Origin: Dioscorea cayenensis subsp. rotundata
Lineage: Eukaryota > Streptophyta > Magnoliopsida > Dioscoreales > Dioscoreaceae
Reading direction: 5' to 3'
NCBI RefSeq assembly: GCF_009730915.1
Contig: NC_052488.1
Coordinates: 23,907,868-23,971,867 of the forward strand
Length of the DNA stretch: 64,000 nt
The position numbers and the translations under genes are program-made. The first letter of the stretch is position 1. Every line of letters begins with the position of its first letter. Of this stretch, positions 12,997-25,411 are shown piece by piece. The notes below the pieces were generated by a model. That model ran no database searches, was not told the DNA's origin, and was given only the letters and a program-made list of their open reading frames with translations.

Positions 12997-14165
12997 TCCC
13001 ATTGTCTATCCTACCAAACATATTCCAGGACATAGACTTAATGGATGACATGTGAAATGAGAATGTGGGGGCGGGGTCCTTGGCATAAATGACCTTGCAA
13101 GATGAAGGAAACAATTAAGATGTTTATACATGCATAGTGGTTGGGCACTAATGGCATGTGGTGATGTATCTAATTCAGTCCTATATAAATTAAGTCATTA
13201 GTAGTCACATATGATATATATGTATATATATAAATGTAAGGGCTACCGCTCCTCTGCAATAAAGTAAGGTGACCAAACGGGGCACTCAAAGCAAATCTAT
13301 GTCCAGCTAATGCTGTTAGTCAAACAAACGTACTTAAGAATTTGTGGATATATATCAAATCAGGCCTCCGACAACTCCAGCCATTCCTATTTACACCACT
13401 TTTATTTCATCAACCGAATTTGGATTTCAAAAATGAAGAAGTACATTAAGTTACTGATTAATGAACATGCATCCTCTCAACTCCATAATCATTCCCAGTG
13501 GGAGTATTTTGAATTTTTTTTTTCCTCATGTACAGATAGGGTAGTAGTTTAAGGCTAACATGTGGTAAGGTGTGGCCTATGTAACTCTAGCATAAATGCT
13601 TTTCCATAGGCCTAGGACCAGTTCTGGACCACCTCCGCCGCTTAAGATAATAAGCAAATAATTAAACCTGGTTTAGTTAAAATATTGAGTGATGAGGATA
13701 GGACCTGTACAAGTAGAAGCTATTTGGAATCACATATGAATGATTGAAATGAAATGGGAGTGGTTTACGTTTCTTGAGCTGGTTCCTTACAGTTACACGC
13801 CAGAGATGATTAGATTATATATCTCCATAAACTATCACTTTTATAGCACTAATTTACTAATTAATACCCTTTGAAAGCATATCTAAATTTCTCTTATATA
13901 TCTATCTATATATCAACCTTCTGACATGAATGAGAGCTAGCTAGCTAGTTGTAAGTGAAGAGTTCATGCATTGGTTTGGTTCATCAATGTGGGTATGTTT
14001 GTAATTGTACATGAGAATAGTGCATGCATTTCAGTGAAGCAGTAAATCTAATGACTTCTTTCTTTAAAAGGGGCACCAACTCTTTCAGTTTAAGTGCTCT
14101 GGTATTAGCTCTCTAAGGCCGGAAGGGAAGGGGCAAAAACAAGGATGTTTAGTATTAATTTCCTG
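11657..14165. other. IPCS 3' UTR, then intergenic DNA upstream of MIR393
   Basis: The first 400 bases look like the IPCS 3' UTR. The rest holds a (TA)n run at 12479-12502 and an (AAC)n run at about 12961-12996. No protein-coding gene seen. The right end must contain the MIR393 promoter, which I cannot delimit. Confidence 0.5.
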
Positions 14166-14285
14166 TGGATTGAGGAAGCATCCAAAGGGATCGCATTGAT
14201 CCTTGCTCACAGCTTACACCACTATCTCTAGTTGCAGCCATGAGGATTTGGATCATGCGATCCTTTTGGATCCATCCTCACTCCA
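14166..14285 (+). ncRNA. MIR393: miR393 precursor hairpin
   Basis: The 22 nt at 14181-14202 start TCCAAAGGGATCGCATTG and, from memory, match conserved plant miR393 completely. The opposite arm at 14252-14272 (ATCATGCGATCCTTTTGGA plus two bases) pairs with it, with one bulged A and one G-U pair, leaving 2-nt 3' overhangs as Dicer-like 1 would. The stem continues below the duplex (TGGA and TGAGGA on the left against TCCTCA and TCCA on the right), and about 49 nt form the terminal loop. miR393 cleaves mRNAs of the TIR1/AFB auxin receptors. The hairpin stands alone in a 4.2-kb gap between protein genes, as an independent MIR gene. Mature miRNA on the 5' arm agrees with known MIR393 genes. Confidence 0.96.
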
Positions 14286-15870
14286 TTTTCAACTCCTTTT
14301 TTTGCAGCTTTTAAAGTTTAAAGTAGTGTTCATCATTCATGGCCTTATATAATCAAGCAGTTCCTTGCATATATATGATCAATTATTCAAGAAATTTTAG
14401 TGGTGAAGTCCTTTCCTTCCTCAAGATATATGCTTATGTGCATTGCATCTGAATTCTATCCTTTTTTATCTATATTTTTATGACTTGTTTCTAAATTTAT
14501 GGGTGCTGAATTTATATCTGAATTAGTTCTTTTGCTTCTTTGGTGTGGTTGTTGCTACTGCTGTTGCTGAGGCCCGGGGGGAAATAAATCTAATCTTAAG
14601 ATGCTTCTATTCAAGGTTAGCAGATTTGGTTCTTCATGTACTACTTTCAATTCTATTTTGCTTACAAGCCAATAGAAATAATATAGCTTACCTTTTTTTA
14701 AGTTGAGTGATGTATGGTTTCTAGTTGATGATTAGATTGGTTTGGAAAATCATTTGCTGATCTTCAGCTTGTTGTACCTATATAGCTATACTTGTGTTTG
14801 TTCTTAATGTTTTTCTATTTCATCCAAAGGCTGGTGTTAATTAGAGATGCACAAAGAAAGTTAGTGATCAGAATATATTATGTTCCCTGAAAACCTTTAA
14901 TTTGATAGAAAAATTCTTTTTTTGTCTGATCGTCACATGTCAATGATTAGAAGTTTTTGTTTTCTTCCTTGTGCAGTAATAATACATGAAATGATTCTAT
15001 ATAATGGTATGCACTAATTTTAGTTGTCGTTGATTCCTTTTGATCATCGATCTTTTACCATTTTAATCAAAATTTTGACCTTTTGACTTTTGATTTTTCT
15101 TTTTAGACTTTTAAATTAGCTGGTTAAATATGGTTGAAAATTTCAAAGAAACACATATGAACAAGATTACTTAATTTTGTAACTCTTGTTGCAAGCTATT
15201 GAAAGGTGGAGGCATAACTTGCAGTGCTTACCAATTGTGCTTTTTGATTTCAGAAAGAATAAATGACGATTCAATACCTTGCTTCATCAGCTAGCAATTA
15301 CAAATAAAAAATAAGTAATAATAATAATAATAAATAAAGTGGAACATATATAATTTAATTAAGTATTAAAATCTAGCTATATTCTGAAAATCAAATTCAT
15401 CTAAAGTTGTTCGTCTGATTGTTATAATCTTTTGATCTGAAACACGCTCATGTTATAAACATGCATGCTAATAATAAATTAACTGATTGTTATATATATA
15501 ACAAAAAATAAGTAAAAACAAATATTCATCTCTAATAAAGTCTCTTTTTTATCTTCTCATATGAGAGTTTCTGTTCTTTTCTAATCTATTTGTGCTTCTA
15601 ATCTATGTATGTTGTGTTTCTTTTTCAATAAATTTATGATATATTCATTTTTATAAAATATATTAAAAAAAAGGTTTTTTCTTTGCTTTGTACTACTAAT
15701 TATTCATGAACAAACAAAACACAATATTCTGTTTATATATAAAGAAATACACGTATATCAAGGGAACAAAGAGTCCCAGACAATATATTAATATAACTCG
15801 ATCTCCCAACTGAGGATTTACCCATAATTAATATTAAAAAAACAAAGACACATATAATAAATAAATTAAA
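14286..15870. other. Downstream part of the MIR393 region; intergenic
   Basis: AT-rich with no coding frame. It probably holds the rest of the MIR393 primary transcript (possibly spliced) and, at its right end, the 3' UTR of the minus-strand PAR1 gene. An (ATA)n run lies near 15317-15335. Confidence 0.45.
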
Positions 15871-16621
15871 TTAAGCTTGTGCTGGTGCTGGAGCAGGAGC
15901 TGAGGGGTCAGCAACAGCTGATCCTTTAATACTACCGACTTCACTGCTGGTCACCGGTCCAGGTGCTGCCCCGGAGCTTAGGAGCTCCACCATCGCCCGG
16001 TGAGGATTCACTCTCTGAGCCTCACAAAGGTCTGGCAGGAAAACACCTATTCATTTTGCAAACACATGCACTTCATCAGCTAGCACCTAATTATTAATTT
16101 AATTTAACATATTCTTCTTTTTCTTTATGATAATAAAATAAATTAATAAATAAATAAAATAAAATAAGCTGTTTTTTATGTTATCCCTATTTATATTGAT
16201 GATGATTACCTTCACCGGCTGCGAGATTGAAGTAAAGATCAAGGATGTTGGGGCAGTTCTGGTAGCATGCAACGGAGCAGAGCTTTGAAGCAAAGTGTGG
16301 TTCCATGAGTGCATCAGATGAGATACCGACAGAGTTGCGGTCGACACCACAAGCCCTGACACATTCATCGGTCTCAATCCAGTTAGACATCTTGTCGACC
16401 ACCACCTCGGAAGTGCGGCATTGGTACTCGGTTGGCCCGTTGTGACGTGGGATGCTCTCCAGCAAACATCTCTTGGACGAGGCTGAGATGGCGAAGGCGC
16501 ACAAGTCTTGTGGCAGGTCTTCACAGATGACCCCAGCCAAGGCTGATGGCAACATGAGAGTTAAAGAAAGGACAAGCTGGACCATCATCAATGTTACCCT
16601 GGAGAATGAGAGAGAAGCCAT
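15871..16621 (-). CDS. PAR1: PAR1-family secreted protein (photoassimilate-responsive)
   Basis: Two exons, 16621-16210 and 16046-15871, intron 163 bp, 195 aa. The product starts with a hydrophobic signal peptide (about residues 8-29, cleavage near LPSALAG/VICEDL). A Cys-rich PAR1 domain follows, with CEDLPQDLCAFAIS, YQCRTSEV, ECVRACGVDRNSVGIS and CSVACYQNCPNILDLYFNLAAGEG; exon 2 supplies VFLPDLCEAQ. It ends in an Ala-Pro repeat tail. At least twelve cysteines in the mature part suggest disulphide bonding in the apoplast. PAR1 was named from tobacco transcripts that rise with sugar and virus stress; the biochemical role is not known to me. A TATA box (CTATATAAAC in the sense strand) lies at 16777-16786, about 155 bp before the ATG. 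No frame errors. Confidence 0.9.
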
Positions 16622-16776
16622 TAATTATATTCTTGAGAGGTTTGTGTTGTTTAATTCTAAGGCTTCTCTACGTTTTGGTTTATTGGTTTGAGAGGGAGAG
16701 GGAGAGGGAGAGGTAGAGGTATATATTATTGGAGAATAGTATACTAATAGAATAGAGGGTTGCCAATGGGCTGTTT

Positions 16777-16786
16777 GTTTATATAG
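16777..16786 (-). promoter_or_regulatory. TATA box of the PAR1-family gene
   Basis: CTATATAAAC reads on the minus strand, roughly 155 bp upstream of the start codon. A purine-rich GAGAGG repeat (about 16690-16718) lies in the presumed leader. Confidence 0.55.
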
Positions 16787-19307
16787 AGGAACAAAAACCA
16801 AAAGAAAGCAAAGAGGGAGATCGTTTTGAGGCCGGTCTTTAACGACTCTGTTACTATTCCTCGGTTGACGTACGCGCGATTGGTTCTCATTGCGCGTGCC
16901 TTGAAACGTAATGTTAGATTGGTAGTAATTAGAATAAGAGACCGCGTGGTAAGGAATAATATGGAATGGAATGGAGAAGCACTTTTGTTTTTGGAAATTG
17001 CTTGGTTCATGCACTTCTATAAAAATTGTATTTGTATTTTATCTTTCTAACAAAGTCAACAAAATAAATAGGTATAAAGATGCATCCACTACAATAGCTT
17101 AACTGTACAATTCTGGAAGAAAGAACAAGAAGTATTTTTTAAATATATAGAATTCTCATAGGTTAGGTTTAAACTTGAGACATCTCAATCATAAACACGG
17201 ACAATTATAAATAAGTTAGCTAATGATTTTTATTTGTATTTATTTTATTTTGTTGACATAAATCTGTGCAATACCGTGTTAATTGACTTCAATATATAAT
17301 AATTAGGTTGGACAAGATGGTGCATATATGGTTATAACAGCGTTCATGGAAAGCAGGCCATGGAAAACTTTAGAGAAGTCTTGTAAGTTTATGGTGGAAC
17401 TACACGTGCCAAACAGGATTTTTAGAATGTTGGAACAAAGAGACAGGACGGTTTTTCTAAGATTTGGGTTGGCCGAACAATGGTTGACAATGCCTGGGCA
17501 ACCCGGCGTCTTTGCAGCCACACGTCATGCAGTGATTTATGCAAGACCTAATGATGAGTCCATGGATCATGTCATTTCTTGCTTTTATTAGCTCAAGTAA
17601 GATTAAATTAATATGTTTTCTCCTCTCATTAGGCCGGTTATGACTCTAAAAGCATCATCACGTGATTAAGACTTCTAGAACATGGAATTAGCTAGAGTAA
17701 TTGTTGGGCTTGGGTTCCTTTCTTCTCTATAAGGTAAAGTTATGTTGATCAACCATGATATTGGAGATGAGCTTTACCTTTTTTAGCTTTAAAGAAATGT
17801 GAGTCACCATGATATAGCTTTAGTGGCCTCTCATGGTTTCCTTCAATAAGGAAAAGATTGAACGAGTTGTCTCTCCTTCAGAGAAATTGATGTAATAATT
17901 GTTTTAATACCTTCCCACTCAGTATAAAATTCAAACAAAAATTGTGAATGTGTAAAGGACTTTGACTTGGTATGGGATTTGGTTTAACAGACTTAAGCAG
18001 GATTTTTTATTATTATTATTATTATTATTTTTTTGCTCTTGGGGTGAAAAAGCAGAGTTCGTTTTGCTTTTTCATTCTGACCCGGCTCAACCTCAGGCTT
18101 TTTTTATGCTTATTTTAAGTTCCAAGGATCCTTCGTCATGGGCAATATGAAAAAAGTGTGTGAGTTGGACAAGATTTTGGCTACTAAAAAAAAAAAGTCT
18201 TCATTCTTGGTAGGTAGGTTTTCCAGAATTGTTAAGGCAGCAAATTTCTGGAGAAATGCACATTTACACAAATTAAGAAATTGAACTTCCAAAGGATATT
18301 AAATATACAGGTTGTCATATATGTATATCAAACGTATACATGTAAGCAAGTCAGGTCATCTGCAATTATTATCTTGAATATTCATTAATGTTTGTAGATC
18401 GAATTATTTCACAGGGCTATGTAATTATAACATTCAGCCCTGTTGTCCTTGAATAAGGGTGAGAAAAAAAATTTAAAAATAAAATTAATATGTATGGTCT
18501 GAGTACGAAGATTTGAGGCGAAGAGAAGAGAATACTGCTTCAAAAAGATCTTAGGCTACAAATATATCAAAAAAAAATGTTTATCCATTTTTTTAAAAAA
18601 ATATATCAGAATTGGAATTGATGATGTCATGAGATGGAGACAATCACTTTCAGTTTCAAAGCTGATTCTTGGACCATTTCTTATGTAAATTAGATGCATG
18701 CTTCTAGAATTTACATTTAAAGCTTTATAATATTCCTCATGCACACCATGGTCTCTGTAAGTTTTTGATGAATGAAAATTTGCAGTTCGCACTAGCCACC
18801 ATCCCTTGGTAGGAAGGTCGTAATTCATTTCCCCAAAAATGGAAGATCGAGCGTTTGATTTCTTCTATATTGTACTAATTCCCACAATAATCTCCACCAA
18901 ACAATTATATTATTGACTAACCATCTTTTGACTTATTGGTATTTGACTCCTTTATTGCCCTAAGATAAAAGTGGGTGATATAATTAAAAAAACCACACAT
19001 GTTTCTGACACATAATCTCTTCATATTTATCTAAATAAAAATTCATGTCAATGAATTATGACTGTAATTAGGACAAACTAGAACATAACACTACATATAA
19101 CGGATAAAGTAGATTCAATATTCAAAATGATATCACTGTTGGAAGAAATAGTAAGATACCCAAAATGAATGGGGCGTCAATTGATGACTGCCTGTACATG
19201 ACCCAAAATTAATTGATGACCATTAGCGTTCCTACATATTAATATTCTTAAATGTAAACTAGTTAGCTGCTCTTCTCTGGTGAAACTGCATGTGCAGATG
19301 AACTTCC
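16787..19307. other. PAR1 promoter and 2.5-kb intergenic DNA
   Basis: AT-rich, with an (ATT)n run at 18007-18030. Short open frames near 17303-17591 on both strands overlap each other and match nothing I recognise. The right end is the probable 3' UTR of the LisH gene. Confidence 0.5.
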
Positions 19308-22070
19308 TCAGGTTTTGGTTTTACCTGCCAATAGCATCATTTGCAAAAACCATCAGAATTTACATAAATTACTTCAAAGAGCACAAATAATAAAGAAGAA
19401 GACAGTTGAAGAGGTCATGACATACCAGGGCTCGTAATTATACATTTTGTTACACTGCTTATGGAGGTCACATAATCAGGAACTGTTTACCAGTAGAGCA
19501 ACAAAAGAGTGTTAGTAAAAGAGTTTTAATATAAAGAGGTATTTGCATACATAGAATATTCATGTGACTTATAGCAAACCTTGTGTATTTGTGTCGCCTG
19601 AAAGAAACTTAGTTGTTGACGACTGACAAGGATTCAAAATAACTTGATTTGTTTCTGAACATCCATTGAGCATGTTGAGCTCCAACCTGATTTTGGATTG
19701 CAAAGAGCATATGATTTAGGCATGCATGTCATCAGACATGGCACAGAGAATAATAAAACACAAGAAACAATACAAATTCTAAAGGATGTAATGTTAGGTA
19801 ATCCAAAGAGAACTTACCCCGGGAGGAAAGCAGAAGTAGCTGCTGGCTGGCTAGGAATTCCTTCACAGCTTATGCCAAGGTCTACCAGAAACTGAGAAAA
19901 TGAGAAATCCCCATTGAGAAAATCAAGATCCGCTGGATCAAAGTCTAGCAATTTTTCTATCTCCCCATCTGTGGAAGAGGCAGAACTTGTAGTGTCAGGC
20001 TGTTTATCTGAAGTTGTGGCAGCATCAACATCATCAAAATCTAGTCTCCCTCTTATGTGCTCCCTCTTGGATTGCTTCTTTGAGTTTGAATTCAAGGGTG
20101 AAGAAGTAACATGATAGCTCCTCTCAATGGCACAATAACCTTTACCTTTGAGAGGGCTGACTACAACTGTTTTAGAAGAGATAATGGAACAGTTGGAAGA
20201 GGCAATCCCTTGCGAAGGAGTAGCATTAAGTGGGGAAACAAATGTGTTAGTTTGACTGGAAATAGCCCGCATTGGAGTTTTAGGAGAAGCTGAGGCTCTT
20301 CCGCATTCAGATGGATGCTTCACTGAACTCTGTGCTGCAGATGTATCCTGGATTGGCGATACAGTTTTTGGATCAATCATTGATGCTGAGTGAACATCAA
20401 CAAGTTTCCCCATGTTTTCGTTGTTTTCAGTGTGTGGTACATCTGAAGATAATGCATTTCCTGAATAATAACATCCAAATTTTTAAATGAAAATTGCAAC
20501 AAATATATTTACTATTTTAGACCAAGTTCAAATTACCTTCCCCACCAGAAGGTGATTGAACACGGGACTTCTTTTGAACGGGAGGGAGTTTTCGATCAAG
20601 TTTTTCTTGTTGACAGATGAAATCTTATGTTCAGAAGTTTTTATGTTGAAGCATTGGCTGTACTGTGTTATTCATCTACCAGGGCCCTTGCATCATATGG
20701 CCTGCAAGTAACATTAGGAAACATTCTCATTCATCTTCTCAAAACAGGTAACTACCTGTATGAACATATTACACCCTTGTGGTTAATGGTTAATGCTTGC
20801 CATTCCATTATGTTCTCTATGGTATGAACCTTTTAAACACTGACTTCTCATTCTAAGATAAGCCATAACTGGTGTAGCAATCATTGTCATTTATTGAAGA
20901 TAGAGGATCCAACTATTAACTAGTGGAATGTCTTATATATGTTCCAGATTTGTGCAATTTAAGGAAGTAATTAAAGGTATGACTATGACCAAGATCAAGA
21001 ATGAAGGTAAGCAGACAATCAACTTAAGCATCAACAACGAAGATGGCACTTCCTTGGAAACTAAAACCTATTTCAACTAACCAATATCAATTAGAGAAGA
21101 ATCTATAGGATCTGGGACGAATGCAATCATCAGAACTCTTCACTCCATCACTATTTGAAGAACTAGAACTTGGTAAAAGTGCCCTGAATGCTAGATTATA
21201 CATGAAAAGAAAAATGTTCGCACTAATAATTTGACTGGAAAACATGATGGAGACGTCCTTGCATAGAAAATGAAATTTCAAACCATTGAAAAGACAACAC
21301 TTGAGTTGCAGGCAATGAAGCAATCATATGAGGAAAGGCCAAAGCTTGAAAATTAGCCTTTCCACCCTGTCAAAGCAACCCTTTCAGAACATCAATGCCC
21401 CAGATCATAGGCAGAAATTCATGTTTTCACAATATCTCATGGAGGCAAATCAGCAAACAATTCAATTGCACCAAAAAGAGAAGTGAAAACAGAACACTTT
21501 GTAAACTGTGGCTTGAGAAATTAAGCATATAAATTCAAGCATACAAGTACCTGAAGGAGATCCAGCACTGTAGTTTGGCGCAGGAAAGAACGGGCCCGTC
21601 GATATGGCCATGACATTAGGAAGAAGAGGCGGCGATGATGGAAGAGACGTACTCACCGCCCCGGCCGAATAGTAAACTCTCATCACATCTTGTATACCTC
21701 GCAGTGCCATCTCCAACCTCCGTTTCTCCTGATCTACCATTAACCTCTGCTCCTTCAAACTTATATACTCATCCAATATATCACCCAATCCCATCAAACC
21801 CTTGGGCGCCTGCGCCAATTCCATCAATCGAATCAAACCCAATAGTAAGAAAAAGACTAAAAAAATTCAAGGGAAAAACCGGTGCAATAAGATACCTCTT
21901 TTTCCTAGGGTTTTGGAGAAGAGATCGGCAGCTTCGGATTTAAAAGCGGAGAGGGTGTTGTTGTAGTTATTGTCCGTGAGGTAGCGGCCGACGATGAAGG
22001 CGATCTGCACTGGAGTCACCTTCCCCTTCCCCAAATTGCCTCTTTTCTCGGCCTGGTTCCTCTTCCCCAT
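19308..22070 (-). CDS. LisH-domain protein, plant-specific, uncharacterised
   Basis: Seven exons: 22070-21896, 21809-21551, 20605-20537, 20460-19818, 19686-19580, 19482-19426 and 19324-19308. About 441 aa. The N-terminus carries a LisH-like dimerisation helix (VTPVQIAFIVGRYLTDNNYN, then TLSAFKSEAADL), followed by APKGLMGLGDILDEY and a helical, probably coiled-coil segment (SLKEQRLMVDQEKRRLEMAL). The middle is Ser/Pro-rich with SPLKGKGYCAIERSYHVTSS, a basic stretch KKQSKREHIRGRLDFDD and an acidic patch EKLLDFDPADLDFLNGDFSF that looks like a short interaction motif. Nuclear or chromatin function is only a guess. All later phases agree. At intron 1 the frames disagree by one base; removing one base from the A-run at 21899-21903 gives KTLGKEAPKGL, the expected join. 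It shares a 327-bp divergent promoter with pTAC13. Confidence 0.78.
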
Positions 22071-22397
22071 GATCTCCTTCCCAGAAGCACGAGATCGAAG
22101 CCAATGAAGGATATGATCTCATCTGAGAACCATAAAAGAAGAGGGGAGGGAAAAAGAGAGCGAGATCGAGAACGAGGGGAAAAAAAAGGCGGGAGTTTTC
22201 GCTCGCGTTTTTTTAGACGAGAAACTATAAAAACACGCGGGAAGCCTTGACCGCCTCTTGAAACGGACGGACAAGATGAGCTAGTACACACATCTCGAGG
22301 CATATGTCTCTCATATCAGATTGGACGGTTACGATCGGCCCGCGGACGGATAATCTCTGAACGAACTCGAGGTTCAGATAGGCAGCGAGCGAAGGAG
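22071..22397. promoter_or_regulatory. Bidirectional promoter: LisH gene / pTAC13
   Basis: 327 bp separate two start codons that point away from each other. The block is GC-rich relative to the surroundings and lacks an obvious TATA box on either side, as is common for housekeeping head-to-head pairs. It must also contain both 5' UTRs. Confidence 0.6.
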
Positions 22398-24404
22398 ATG
22401 CTCCAAGTGCTGCAATGGCGGCCTTCTCTACTGCCATCTCCCCGCGCATCCATCTCCTTCCGCACAGCGACGCGCTGCATCTCCGTGGCGTCATTACCAC
22501 TGGAAACCTCGGCGGGCAGCGGTGGCGCTGAGCTGACGGCGAGGGAGAGGAGAAAACTGAGGAATGAGAGGAGGGATCGGAGTTCTAATTGGAGGGAGGA
22601 CGTGGAGGAGCGGCTTATCAAGAAGCCCAAGAAGGGTAAATCATCGACGTCTGAGGGTCTTAACCTGGATAAACTCTCCCTTTTAGGTCCGCAATGGTGG
22701 ATTGTTCGGGTTGCCCGTACCAATGCCCACGAGACCGCGGAGCGAATCTCTCGTGCTCTTGTGAGGAATTTCCCCGGAGTCGCCTTCAAGGTACCCTTTT
22801 TCCCATGAATTTTAGCAAATCTCTGAGTGTGTTGTTGTAAGCTTTTGATTACTTCTTGAGGCTTAATTTGTTTTGATAAGGTTGCATACTGATGAATTTC
22901 TTCGTCTTGAAAAACAAAACACTCGCATTTCTCATGCTATTATAGGTTGTGAAGTTCGCTAGTGTAACTTATTGATTAGAGTTGCATCGTTTGACGTCCG
23001 AATTGTGGATTTGATATGGTTTATATCTTAAGTCATTGGTAAATAAATATATTTGATTAGGCTCAGAGAAACTTCTTGTGGTTTTTCACTACTACTGATT
23101 CTGTTAGAATTTGTGTTTAATAACCTATTGTAATCTTCTGGTAAAGGATTATAGATTTACTCATAATGTTATTGTTTTTGGCTACCAAAAATACATAACA
23201 AATCGGAGGAACTTAAAATGATTTCTGAACCCAGTCTTTTTGGAATGCCAACAGGTTTATTATCCCACTGTCCGAGAGCAAAGAGTATTAAAGAATGGTT
23301 CTTGCACTACAAAATTGAAACCTATCTGTCCAGGTTGTATCTTCCTACATTGTGTGCTGAATAAGGAGATACATGATTGTATCAGAGAATGCGATGCAGT
23401 GGGAGGCTTTCTTGGATTTCAAGTTGGGAACAAGTATGTGCTCCACAAATTTTGCCATATTTTCTCCACTTTCAGATTTTCCTATTTGCAGATGGTATAG
23501 TTTATGCTGGAATAACTTTTTCACAGTTCGTTTGCAATTTCATAATCAGGCTCTTTAATATTGCTGTGGAGACCCATATGGTTGATGAATCAAGCAGAAG
23601 TGCTGAATCTCCCTTTAGCTGGCATATAACAACTAACTCAAAGTTTATAAATATGGACAGTGTTGACATGTATTCCAAAAGATATTCTGAACATTGAAAT
23701 ATTAATCTGGCTTTTTTATCTCCTTGATATTCAACCTGTTCTTAAAGTGTTGAAGGCCCTTCTATATCTTGCATGCTATCCTGATTCATATATTCATTAT
23801 TTTCAAGCTACCTACTAGCTTCTTATACCTTTGCAGTAAGCGGAAGATCAACCGACCGAAACCTGTGGGAATCAATGACATGGAAGCGATATTCCAACAA
23901 GTAAGAGAAGAACAAGAAAATGCTGACCAGGCATTTGTAGAATTACAGAAAGCCCATAACAAGGGTCCTGCTATAGATTCTAGGGAGGATTTAAACTCCC
24001 CCTCTTCTAAGGTTTCAAGAAATTCCAGAAAAGGTGTGAAGTCCATTGATCTGTTAGTGGATGATAGCAACAGGCTTCTTACTACGGGTGCAAGCATTCG
24101 TGTCTTGTCTGGGCCTTTTGCGGAGTTCACTGGCTATCTTAAGAAGCTAAATCGTAAAAATGGAAAGGTAACCCATGGATATAGTAATTATATCTTGACA
24201 AACTAGAACTACCACTTTTTTTGTAGTTGAATACTTGAATAGCTGACCTTTTAGAACTGCTAATGTGATAAAAGATTATCCACTTTTTTCCCTGAATAAT
24301 ATGGGAGTGATTCTTTTTGGCAGGCCACTGTAGGATTTATGTTGTTTGGTAAAGAGAGCACATTGGAGGTTGAAATTGATCAAATTGTTGTGGAGACGTC
24401 ATGA
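22398..24404 (+). CDS. PTAC13: Plastid NusG/Spt5-like protein pTAC13
   Basis: Four exons: 22398-22790, 23255-23433, 23837-24167, 24324-24404; 327 aa. The first ~45 residues are rich in Ser/Arg with no acids (MLQVLQWRPSLLPSPRASIS), typical of a chloroplast transit peptide. A basic linker follows, then a NusG N-terminal (NGN) domain starting QWWIVRVARTNAHETAERI and including VYYPTVREQRVLKNG, LKPICPGCIFLHCVLN and GGFLGFQVGNK. After a linker comes a KOW motif, ASIRVLSGPFAEFTGYLKKL, ending GKESTLEVEIDQIVVETS. In Arabidopsis the relative (At3g09210) was found in the plastid transcriptionally active chromosome, so a role in plastid transcription elongation or coupling is expected from family knowledge. 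Frame intact throughout. Confidence 0.93.
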
Positions 24405-24890
24405 TGGTAAGACAACCAAATAATCTTGGTCTCATATGTGGATACTTTTCCACATCCCATCTTCAAATCTCACATTCTAAATTTCTTTGTTCACATGCAT
24501 TTGCTTGGTTTAGGTTAAGGTTACATGAAGAGTTCATCCACAGTTGATTTACTGACTCCGTGATTAGTTAGATCTATTCTGATGGTGGTCATTTGATAAT
24601 TATATTGAAGTTCACTGATCTATTTGTTACATGGAACAGTTCAGTCACTAGTTTGGCCGTGGTGTTCGGTTAAATTCCCTTGCTATCATCTTTATATTGT
24701 GCTTAGAGTGTCTCTGACAGCAGTTGAGTTTTTGAATGGGATTGACTGACAGCAGTTCATAGCCCAGTCTTTGAAGTGAGCAACATATTTATAGCTCGAA
24801 GATCACTATGCTGGAGACCCTTTTTCCAATCAGTGAGTCTTTTTTATCATCTTTTGGAGGAATATATCCTAAATGATCTTTCACAAGAAT

Positions 24891-25047
24891 TTATAATTTC
24901 AATCTTGGTTAGTTTATCTGTCCAATGCTGTTTCTTTGTGGATGTATTACTAAACATTATTGTTTAGTATTATAATTTTGATCCTAGTTTGCTTATTTGT
25001 CCAATGCTTTTGCTTTGTGGATGAAATACAATAACATTATTATCTAG
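24891..25047. repeat. Tandem duplication, two ~78-bp units
   Basis: Units 24891-24967 and 24970-25047 share TTATAATTT, GTCCAATGCT, CTTTGTGGATG and AACATTATT in the same order and spacing, with about one in five positions changed. No target-site duplication or terminal repeat, so a local duplication rather than a transposon. Confidence 0.75.
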
Positions 25048-25208
25048 TAAAACATTTATCTGCCATATCTTATTCGTTTTCAATGAAAGCGACAACAAAT
25101 AGTCCCATTAAGGTTAGTTGATTGATCTAAGCAAGATAATGTTAGGGTATTAAGACTACATAGCACGTAGAAGATTACCTGCAGAATAATGCAGTGGTTC
25201 TTGTCTAT

Positions 25209-25411
25209 GTTTTTGGCTAGGTGGAAGTCTATAGTCATAATGTATGCAACTTATTATGTTTTCTTCTTTCTCAAACTCTAGATTGGAAGACTAAAATATC
25301 TTTGGGCAATGTTTCTTCTTTATGTTTTCTGCTAGGTGGAAAGTTCGTAATCATAATGTATACAACTAATTATGTTTGCTTCTCTCAAACTCTAGATTGG
25401 AATAATAAAAT
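25209..25411. repeat. Tandem duplication, two ~90-bp units
   Basis: Units 25209-25298 and 25324-25411 share GCTAGGTGGAA, ATCATAATGTAT-like and CTCAAACTCTAGATTGGAA blocks in the same order, separated by 25 bp. No ends typical of a transposon. Confidence 0.75.

Noticed and set aside
17303-17591. Overlapping 72-87 residue frames on both strands
   Set aside because: They are shadows of each other, match no family I know and have no upstream promoter signals.
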